NCBI GenBank assembly: GCA_038373885.1
Contig: JAWZYV010011912.1
Location: forward strand, 1 to 64,000
Direction of reading: 5' to 3'
Origin: Cheiracanthium punctorium
Lineage: Eukaryota; Arthropoda; Arachnida; Araneae; Cheiracanthiidae
Length of the DNA: 64,000 nucleotides
Part shown: piece by piece, positions 57,052 to 64,000 of the stretch
Position numbering within the stretch: the stretch's first letter is position 1
Layout of the letters: the number at the start of each line of letters is the position of its first letter
The notes under the pieces: generated by a model
The model's database searches: none
What the model saw: only the letters and a program-made list of their open reading frames with translations
Told to the model about the DNA's origin: nothing
Translations under genes and position numbers: made by a program

Positions 57052-57324
57052 CCCATTGACGCGTGGTAGTTGCGACGTGAAGCCAGGATATTTCAGCTCT
57101 TCCAGTAGTCGAAAAAAAAAAAATAGGGTTAAATGATCCCAACGCTGAAAAAGTGCAGCCTTTGCCATCGATCCATTTTACTACCAACAATATGGCGGTC
57201 GATCGAATAGCCCATCTGCCGCCACAGAGCTAATAAAGTTTTCTGACGCAGCTGTATCAGAAAACTTCATTTGCTTTGTAGCGCCAAATGGGCTATTCGA
57301 TCGACCGCTCTGTTGTTATAAATC
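57052..57324 (+). mobile_element. piggyBac-type MITE family 2, sharing a TTAA with its neighbour
   Basis: Starts CCCATTGACGCGTGGTAG directly after the TTAA (57048-57051) that ends the previous MITE. Contains the family-2 palindrome: 'cgatcgaatagcccat' and inverted 'atgggctattcgatcg', 'gccgccacagagct' and an inverted 'agctgtatcagaaaactt'-type centre. It is cut by the Tc1 element at 57325. Confidence 0.72.
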
Positions 57325-57326
57325 TA

Positions 57327-58681
57327 CACTGCTGGCCATCGTAAATGCAACACCCTGAAGGAAGCATGCAAATAATATGAAATTTACAACATGCATTAGC
57401 TGAGGTGAGATATGCAAATGATTAGAATTTCAGCGCAGACGCACATCAAGCGCGCCTGTGGCGCCACCTCAAAGCGCTATTTAAGGCTTGGAGATTTCGA
57501 CGGTTTCAAGTACAGCAATTGTGTTTTTCTTGCTTTTTTTTCAAAAAAACGATAAATTATGCCTCGTAGGAAACAACGATCATCTTTTGATCAAGTATCC
57601 GAGTTTGACAGAGGAAGGATAGTGGCATACCGAGATTGTGGGTTATCTTTCAGGGAAATCGGTCGTCGTATTGGACGAAACCAAACAACTGTGATGCGGA
57701 TATGTGATCGTTGGGTGCAGGAGGGTACGACGGACAGACGTGATCGACCGCATCGACCTCAGTGCACCACGTCACCTGATGACAGGCAGATTGTACGCAT
57801 GGCAGTGACGGACCGCTCAGTCACATCACGAACCATATCACAGCAGATTCAGTCTGTAACGCATCATCCAGTGTCTGCGCGTACCATTCGACGTCGTTTA
57901 CAGCAGAATGGTCTGTCCGCAAGACGTCCGTTGCTTTGTCTACCTCTGACGCGGAACCACAGACGTCTCCGCCGCCAATGGTGCGATGAAAGAAGGATGT
58001 GGACGACAGAATGGAATGAAATTCTCTTTACTGACAAGTCACGCTTTTGTATGCAACACCACGACGGTCGGATTCGAGTCTGGAGACACCGTGGAGAGAG
58101 GATGCTGAACAGCTGCATTATGCACCGTCACACTGGTCCTGCACCGGGTATTATGGTATGGGGCGGTATCGGATATCTCTCTCGCACTCCTCTAGTACGC
58201 ATTGCCGGTACTTTAACCAGCCAGCGCTACATCTCCGAGGTGTTGGAGCCAGTTGTCCTTTCTTACCTTCAGGGCTTGCCAACAGCCATATTTCAGCAGG
58301 ATAATGCACGGCCACACGTGGCACGCATTGCTCCGGATCTTTCGCCGATAGAAAACATGTGGTCCATGGTTGCTCAACGACTGACCCAGAGTTCATCCCC
58401 AGCTGTCACACCAGATCAACTTTGGCAACGTGTGGAAGCTGCTTGGTCTGCTGTACCCCAAGAACACATTCAAAGTCTCTTTGAATCAATGCCGAGGCGT
58501 GTGGCAGCTGTGATCTCCAACAACGGCGGCTACTCTGGGTACTGATTTTGGCAGGAACCACGCTTCATAGAATGCTGTAAATTTAATCATTTGTTACTTG
58601 GTCAACATGTTATCTACACAATAAATTTTGTTGTGATATCTCTTGTTTTTCTTGGTGTTGCAATTTGGGTGGCCAGCAGTG
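57327..58681 (+). mobile_element. Tc1-like transposon with both inverted termini
   Basis: The left terminus CACTGCTGGCCATCGTAAAT and the reverse complement of the right, CACTGCTGGCCACCCAAATT, then both GCAACACC. TA duplications at 57325-57326 and 58682-58683. The 1355-bp length is slightly below the usual Tc1 size of about 1.3-1.6 kb once the transposase deletion is considered. It is inserted in a family-2 MITE, so it is younger than that MITE. Confidence 0.95.
57559..58545 (+). CDS. Tc1-family transposase with in-frame deletion in the catalytic core
   Basis: Tc1 transposases bind the inverted termini and move the element by cut-and-paste into TA sites, in the nucleus. The ATG at 57559 gives 328 residues with the expected order: a first helix-turn-helix (about 10-50, including GLSFREIGRRIGR), a basic linker rich in Arg, a second helix-turn-helix (about 70-120, including SARTIRRRL), then the DDE domain. 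The catalytic residues are Asp159 (LFTDKS), Asp248 (FQQDNARPH) and Glu265 (SPIENMW). Family members are DD34E: 34 residues should separate the second Asp and the Glu, but only 16 do. The sequence jumps from HVARI to APDLSPIE, an in-frame loss of about 18 residues that should disable catalysis while leaving DNA binding intact. The family also usually has TDES where this has TDKS. The rest of the frame is clean, so the copy is recent, or the shortened protein is still transmitted. It could act as a repressor that occupies ends, which is speculation. Confidence 0.93.
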   Translation: MPRRKQRSSFDQVSEFDRGRIVAYRDCGLSFREIGRRIGRNQTTVMRICDRWVQEGTTDRRDRPHRPQCTTSPDDRQIVRMAVTDRSVTSRTISQQIQSVTHHPVSARTIRRRLQQNGLSARRPLLCLPLTRNHRRLRRQWCDERRMWTTEWNEILFTDKSRFCMQHHDGRIRVWRHRGERMLNSCIMHRHTGPAPGIMVWGGIGYLSRTPLVRIAGTLTSQRYISEVLEPVVLSYLQGLPTAIFQQDNARPHVARIAPDLSPIENMWSMVAQRLTQSSSPAVTPDQLWQRVEAAWSAVPQEHIQSLFESMPRRVAAVISNNGGYSGY

Positions 58682-58683
58682 TA

Positions 58684-58948
58684 ATTTATTTTGTTATGAA
58701 TTCTTGAATGTTGTTATAAATCTAATTTCGTCTAATTTCTTAACCAATTTCCATAAACAATGGGCTTCCATTCGACAATTTCGTCAATGTAATGAAAGAA
58801 AAAATTCTGAAATAACAGTTTTTATCAAGTGCAATCGGTGAATGATGGATCAGTTTTTGAAAAACCATGGTCGAAAAGTTTACTATTACTTGCACACTTT
58901 GATTATTAACAGGTACATGAACACGACGTTTTCGACCCAGATTGCTAT
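58684..58948. other. AT-rich intergenic, no gene seen
   Basis: Begins with 'atttattttgttatgaattc', possibly the far part of the MITE cut by the Tc1. Nothing else supported. Confidence 0.35.
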
Positions 58949-59156
58949 TAGGGATGTAACGAATATTCGGCCACTAATCGGTAGGCCGAATATTCAGTAA
59001 GCCGAATACGGAACAGATATTCGGCCAAATAGTTGTGGCCAAATAATGCTACATATTCAGTTGAATAATTTCAGAACAAAGAGAAAAAAAAATTTTGACA
59101 TATATTTTTAAATGCATTTACAATTAATATTGCTTAGTTATACTTCAGTATCTTAA

Positions 59157-59433
59157 CCCATTTATGCCTACTGTCCCTCTTTTTGGGACGGCATTTTCGC
59201 TATTAGTCGAAAACGTTATTTATTTTTCCTAGCCTTTATTCATGAGTATTGAGCCTCAACTCTACAAAATATTTTAACATGACCAAGTAGGATGTTGATA
59301 TTTCGATTTTTATGCATAATGATTTTAAAAGAAATCATCCCTTGTTCAAGAAATTGACATCAGAAATATATCTATTATTTCTGTTATCAGTAAAAATCGA
59401 AGAAAGTCGCAAAAATATCCAGGCACAAATGGG
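59157..59433 (+). mobile_element. TTAA MITE, family 4 (piggyBac-type)
   Basis: TTAA at 59153-59156 and 59434-59437. The ends are CCCATTTATGCCTACTG and, reverse-complemented, CCCATTTGTGCCTGG. 277 bp, non-coding, distinct from families 1-3 inside. Confidence 0.85.
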
Positions 59434-59919
59434 TTAATTTCATATAAAATATCCTAAGTAATTGAATTTTAAGCTGAATGAAACACAATTTAAGTTTTTT
59501 TAGTAATATTACAGAAATGCACATTTTTTCTATCTGGTTTCACTACTTGACTTGGTTTTCCACCTTCTTTATGGGGTTGGGAGGGAATGGTTAGGAGGAA
59601 TCTTTTCAAATCCTCAATTCCAAACATAATTTTGGAAAGCTGCTACATATGTTTGCCCGGAGACTGTAAAACCTAAAGCATGATGTATATTTATCAGACT
59701 AATCTCATATACCATAGCATATTTATTACATTATGAATAGCTCAAAATATAATTATGCTGCTATTAGTGTTTAACATCGTAAAAGATATTTTTTCATGAC
59801 CAAGACTTTCTAGTTTTACAGATAATACACTTTTGTGTGTTTGTAAGTACCTACAAATAGTATAAAATGATAAAGTAATTAAAAAGCTTTGTAAAAAACA
59901 CACATAAGAAGTAAAAGGA

Positions 59920-59976
59920 AAGAGGATACGCGTTTCGTTCAAAAATTGTTTTGAACTTCTTCAGTCCAAGCCCTTC
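59920..59976 (-). ncRNA. Hammerhead-ribozyme-like motif (PLE 2, left, outer)
   Basis: On the minus strand: GGA, CTGAAGA, A, GTTC...GAAC, GAAACGCGTA, TCC. CTGAAGA satisfies CTGANGA. ACGCGT is self-complementary and leaves almost no stem-III loop, a form that would need dimerisation. Confidence 0.5.
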
Positions 59977-59997
59977 GACGTAAAGAACACAGGGAAC

Positions 59998-60056
59998 CTA
60001 CGCGTTTCGTTCAAAAATTGTTTTGAACTTCTTCAGTCCAAGCCCTTTGACGTAAA
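59998..60056 (-). ncRNA. Hammerhead-ribozyme-like motif (PLE 2, left, inner duplicate)
   Basis: A tandem duplicate of the motif at 59920-59976 with the same CTGAAGA, stem II and GAAACGCGTA, then AGG in place of TCC, so stem I is lost in this copy. Confidence 0.4.
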
Positions 60057-60407
60057 GAACACAGGGAACTGAAAAGAGAAAAACAAGCAAGATGTTGCCA
60101 CAAGGGGCAAAGAAAAGTCGAACAAAACCACGGAGAAGGGAGAAAAAAAAATTAAAAAAGGGGGATAAAAAGGAAAGGAAAGAAGCACAAAAAATACAGA
60201 AATAAAAAAGGAATAAAGAAAAATAATAAAAAAGGGAACACACAAGTACAAACACACACACAAAAAAGAGAAAACAGAACAAACAAACAAAAAACAAATA
60301 GCACACGTTTTTTTTTTTTTTTTTTTTTTTTAATAAAAACCACGAACAGGACAGCACAATAAATATATATATAAATAATATTTTTTTTTCCCTGTGTTCT
60401 TTACGTC

Positions 60408-60467
60408 GAAGGGCTTGGATTGAAGAAGTTCAAAACAATTTTTCAACGAAACGCGTATCCTCTTTCC
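60408..60467 (+). ncRNA. Hammerhead-ribozyme-like motif (PLE 2, right)
   Basis: On the plus strand: GGA, TTGAAGA, A, GTTC...CAAC, GAAACGCGTA, TCC. The first core base is T rather than C and one stem-II base differs, so it is probably inactive. Confidence 0.4.
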
Positions 60468-60898
60468 TTTTACTTCTTATGTTTGTTTTTTACAAAGCTT
60501 TTTAATTAATTTATCGTTTAACACCAGTATTTTGAGTGTTTTTTCAGTATAAAATGAATTTTAATTAGTCTTTATTTAGTATTTCATTAGAAATTTGAAA
60601 AGCGACATTATATTTACAATTTAAATAAAAATTTTAAAAATGTAATATTCGGCCTAAACTATGTGCCGAATATTCGGTCTTCGGCCTGAGTTATTGGCCG
60701 AATATTCGGTATTCGCCTATTCGGCCAAATCACTATTCGTTACATCTCTAATGCTATGTGATTCTGAAACGTCTTGAGTGTATCCTTCCTCTCCTAAAAG
60801 TTTGTAAAATTATTTTCGAATTATCCTGCTTATAGCATCTCAAGTACGTATCTGCAAGGCAAAGTTGACGTCACGAGTCGAAGAATTTCGCTTTTGAG

Positions 60899-61575
60899 AT
60901 TTTTACTTTCCGAACATGTACCATGTAATATTGTAATCATGAAAAAATTCAACTTCGAGATTTTGGTGTTTTTACACGTTTTGAGGGCTTCTGAATCCAT
61001 TTATGCTATTTTTACGAGATGTATGTATGTATGTGTGTGTGTGTGTATGTGTGTTTGTGTGTATGTGAGTGAACACGATAGCTCCTGAACGGAGCATTCG
61101 ATTGAGCTCAAATTGGATATATATGTCATAAACCACCGTCGCAAGACCGGTATTGATTTTGGTGTGTATAGGACTTATAGTTTTTCTACAGGGCTACGAC
61201 AAAGATTTCTTTTGCATTATGGCCTATGGGGGGAATTTCTTGAAAGTGCGCTAGCGTTTAAACGATACATTCGATTGAGCTCAAATTCGGTATACATGTT
61301 ATAAACCACCATCCTAAGACCGGTATTGATTTGGGTGTGTATAGGACTTATAGTTCTCCTAAAGGGCTACGACAAAACTTTCTTTTATGTTATGGCATAA
61401 TGGCATATGGGGAGAAATTCTTGAAAGTGCGCAAGCGTTTAAACGGTGCATTCGATTGAGTTTCAATTTGGTATATATGTTTGAATGATTCATCGATTAA
61501 AATTTATTTAAGTGCTTGCTAATGATCTTAATCGTAAGTGTTCGGAAAGTCGAGTGGAGTCACTCCAGATTTTTT
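60899..61575 (+). mobile_element. Helentron-like element, copy D, two tandem units
   Basis: ACTTTCCGAACATGTACC start, GT/GTAT microsatellite (61019-61065), unit markers at 61098, 61271 and 61452 (173 and 181 bp) and the closing GTGTTCGGAAAGT plus the GTGGAGTCACTCCAG hairpin. Its unit lengths match the last two steps of copy B. Confidence 0.75.
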
Positions 61576-61599
61576 AAGGATGGAATTAATTTCACTTAA

Positions 61600-62052
61600 C
61601 CCTTTGAGGCGCAACCCTTTCCCAATGCTGAAAAAAGGGCAGCCGTTTCCATCGCTCGACTTAACTACCAGCAACGACAGCCGGCTGTGCTCGCGCACAG
61701 CCCGCTGCGTCCAAAAGGGGTCTCTAGATCTGTGCACGCGATGAACGTTTCGATCGTCCGCCATCTTGCTGGTAGTTAAGTCGAGCGATGGCAACGGCTG
61801 CCCTTTCTTCAGCATTGGGCAATCGATCCAGCTGTTTTCGCATTCTTCCATTTTCCAGCAGATGCCAGTGCGGTTAAAAATAATCGTGACCATTTTCTGA
61901 CGGGAAATGACGTGCTAAAAAGTAAAGGATTCTCGGGGAGCTATGTCACCCGCAACTATTTTGATAGAAATCCAATCTATTATTCGTGGCTGGCAACAGT
62001 CAAAATATCAGACTTTGGTGATCCCAGAGCGGGACCACTGCGCGTTAAAGGG
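61600..62052 (-). mobile_element. piggyBac-type MITE family 1
   Basis: TTAA at 61596-61599 and 62053-62056. The left end is CCCTTTGAGGCGCAACC; the right end reverse-complements to CCCTTTAACGCGCAGTG. The palindrome centre is near 'ctgtgctcgcgcacagcc', with a partly deleted left arm. Confidence 0.9.
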
Positions 62053-62069
62053 TTAAACACTTGATTCCT

Positions 62070-62097
62070 TCCGTGCGAAGGAGTACGCATCTAGTCA
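62070..62097 (+). mobile_element. Helitron 3'-end remnant
   Basis: CCGTGCGAAGGAGTACGC followed by ATCTAG and T resembles the Helitron 3' ends at 15100-15127 and 17550-17579. The hairpin is damaged and no body is visible; the adjacent MITE interrupts upstream sequence. Confidence 0.4.
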
Positions 62098-62536
62098 CTA
62101 ATAAAAATTAAAACGTTTTCACACATCTCACCCTCTCCAAACTTCACTCGAAGTCCTACTAAACCTTCTGGTCTCAGTACTCTAAAGGGAAAGGGGGGGA
62201 GGATTAAAAGAACGCTCTCTAATAGCCCCCTCTCTAGCACCATTTTCGTAGCACACTAAACAGTGGGCACGCGAAATACAGGCGCAGGCAGCAGACTGAA
62301 ATTCACTCCGGGGGAAATTGTGTCATTAAACTCGGCCGAAAATTTTATTCTCATTCCGTCCGTTGCTATAGAGACAGACCTACACCGCTCGTCGCGTCTC
62401 CGAGAGGAAGACTCTGCAACATTTGTATATATACTTTTCTGAGGCAATCTTTGCTCGCTCCGCTGGATCGAAGTGCTTTGTTTAAAATCGGAGGGGGTGG
62501 CTGAGGGAGTTGCTTAGATTGTTCTGCCAGCTATTT
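62098..62536. other. GC-richer unique stretch, no recognised gene
   Basis: CpG-containing DNA from about 62250 to 62470 with a 63-codon minus frame (62256-62447) that has no recognised domain. Similar in character to 46900-47500. Confidence 0.3.
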
Positions 62537-63553
62537 TTACTTTCCGAACATGTACCATGTAAGGAAAGTATTGTAATCATGAAAAAATTCGAATTCGAGA
62601 TTTTGGTGTATTGACACGTTTTGAGGGCTTCTGAATTCATTTATGCTATTTTTACGAGATGTATGTATGTATGCAGTGGCGCAGAGAGGGAGGGGGAGCA
62701 GGGGAAAAATCCCTAGGGCCTCAGCTTGTGAAGGGGCCCCACTTTTGCTGTTCATATAATATTTAATTGTGTGTTGACAATTTTGTAAAAAAAAAAAAAA
62801 AATCCAAATTCAGATTATGTCTCCGGATGTTTCACATTAATTTTTGAATGAAATTACAAAAAGCCAGCTAGAGCATAAACCACCAACTTGACAAAAACGA
62901 GGAGTGTTAGTGATTGAGTCTTCTTTTGCAAGAAAAGTAGACATTGACGGTGTTATTCAGCGGTTTGCCATGACTCTAAAAGTAGAAAAGATTTATTTAA
63001 CAAGAAATGTTTTTTTTTTTTTTTTTTTTTTCCCGAGACACATTGTTAAATAGTGGAAGAAAGGGTATAGCCAGAGTAGAGTCTGGGCCCGCCCAACCTC
63101 CGAAATTTTGAATTTTCCTTAACAAAATGTTAAAGACTTTCTATGAGAAATTTTGAAATTTCCACTTTTTTGACCTTCTGAATTTTTTTTGGCTGCCAGC
63201 TTGCATAAAAATATTAATTTTTTCAATACTGCGGAAACATGCAATGCAAAAATGTTAACGTTTCAAATACAGTTTTTCTAAGGAGGTAACGAAACCTTCC
63301 AAACAAAATGTTGGTATTTTTTAGACAATCGATGTTTATTAAAGTATAATACATTTTTAAATTAATAATTTTAATTCTATTAATTATTTTTCAATTACTA
63401 TTAATTTAAAGTTTCTTTAAATGATTAATAATTTTAATAAGGAATAAATAATTGGTCTAATACGACATCAAAATAATTTCTGGATAGCAAAGGGACCCCA
63501 AAGATTTTATCCCCGGGGCCCCGACTTGGCTCTCTGCGCCTCTGTATGTATGT

Positions 63554-63592
<39 letters not shown>

Positions 63593-64000
63593 TTTGTGTG
63601 TATGTGAGTGAACACGATAGCTCCTGAACGGGGCATGCGATTGAGCTCAAATTGAGTATATATGTTATAAACCACCGTCGCAAGACCGGTATTGATTTTG
63701 GTGTGTATAGGACTTATAGTTTTTCTACAGGGCTACGACAAAGATTTCTTTTACATTATGGCCTATGGGGGAAAATTCTGGAAAGTGCGCTAGCGTTTAA
63801 ACGGTGCATTCGATTGAGCTCAAATTAGGTATAGATGTTATAAACCACCATCGGAAGACCAGTATTGATTTTGGTGTGTATAGGACTTATAGTGTTTCTA
63901 CAGGGCTACGACAAAAATTTCTTTTACATTATGGCCTATGGGGGAAAATTCTGGAAAATGCGCTAGCGTTTAAACGGTACATTCGATTGAGCTCAAATTG
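62537..64000 (+). mobile_element. Helentron-like element, copy E, split by a hAT and cut by the window end
   Basis: The start lies at 62537 (ACTTTCCGAACATGTACC). The microsatellite is interrupted at 62673 and resumes at 63553. Unit markers are near 63638, 63810 and 63983 (about 173-bp steps). At least two full units are present and the array continues beyond 64000. Confidence 0.78.
62674..63544 (+). mobile_element. hAT element, 871 bp, inside Helentron-like copy E
   Basis: The ends are CAGTGGCGCAGAGAGG and, reverse-complemented, CAGAGGCGCAGAGAGCC. Perfect 8-bp duplication tatgtatg at 62666-62673 and 63545-63552, within a GTAT microsatellite, so target-site slippage cannot be fully excluded. 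The ends carry 'ggggcccc' blocks. No transposase frame remains. Confidence 0.88.

Larger units (their letters stand above)
59871..60545. mobile_element. Penelope-like element 2 with inverted pseudo-LTRs and 12-bp TSD
   Basis: Flanked by a 12-bp duplication, agtataaaatga, at 59859-59870 and 60546-60557. The left arm (59871-60000) is inverted relative to the right arm (60395-60510). Here the ~35-bp tail ('ttaacaccagtattttgagt') is on the right only, the mirror image of element 1. The left arm contains a tandem second copy of its inner ~70 bp (59990-60065). The A/T-rich middle is low-complexity with a T-run at 60309-60332 and no coding remnant. Confidence 0.65.
58949..60750 (+). mobile_element. 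hAT element (TAGGGATGTAACG family) with two nested elements
   Basis: The ends are TAGGGATGTAACGAATA and, reverse-complemented, TAGAGATGTAACGAATA. Both subterminal regions are built of 'gaatattcggcc' words. The left 8-mer attgctat is matched on the right as a-tgctat, with one base missing. It hosts a TTAA MITE and Penelope-like element 2. Confidence 0.78.

Noticed and set aside
59998..60357. 119-codon Phe/Leu/Val-rich minus-strand frame that looks like a membrane protein
   Set aside because: It translates the A-rich low-complexity middle of Penelope-like element 2 and includes a long T-run; hydrophobicity is compositional.

Overview
This window looks like non-coding nuclear DNA from an animal, most likely an arthropod and possibly a spider. 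It is AT-rich, has no bacterial-style operons, and I found no host gene I could recognise. The arachnid guess rests mainly on the Tc1 transposase at 57559-58545, whose sequence resembles Tc1-type transposases I associate with orb-weaver spiders; this is recognition from memory, not a search. Nearly every interpretable feature is a transposable element (TE) or a broken piece of one. Many are dated relative to one another by nesting and delimited by target-site duplications (TSDs) that can be read directly.

Layout. 0-6 kb: a hAT element with a decayed transposase C-terminus, two small hAT MITEs in opposite orientation, and a first TTAA-flanked piggyBac-type MITE. 6-20 kb: a Mutator-like transposase remnant whose 3' flank was split by an 11.8-kb hAT composite (TSD gatgaaat). 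Inside that composite sit another hAT (9063-15230), a Helitron (11905-15127), Helitron termini at 16124 and 17579, two Penelope-like fragments, a hAT pair nested one inside the other (18322-19295 and 18436-19228), and half a MITE. 20-30 kb: long-inverted-repeat foldback elements, an almost perfect ~460-bp palindrome, several hATs and MITEs, and a Helentron-like element with a 173-181-bp tandem core. 30-46 kb: more MITEs, a frameshifted mariner transposase, and AT-rich DNA with old repeats. 46-57 kb: a CpG-rich low-complexity patch, a 35-bp minisatellite, a pogo-like element nested in a hAT, four tRNA-like SINE units, a Penelope-like element with inverted pseudo-LTRs, and a second TTAA MITE family. 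57-64 kb: a Tc1 element with complete ends and a long transposase ORF that lacks about 18 residues between catalytic residues, a hAT carrying a third TTAA MITE family and a second Penelope-like element, then two Helentron-like elements, the last split by a hAT and running off the window.

The parts do not form a pathway. The most interesting signal is RNA-level: eight copies of a hammerhead-ribozyme-like motif in four Penelope-like fragments, with stems that differ in sequence yet still pair. No element here looks autonomous: every transposase found is truncated, frameshifted, interrupted by stops, or missing part of its catalytic core.
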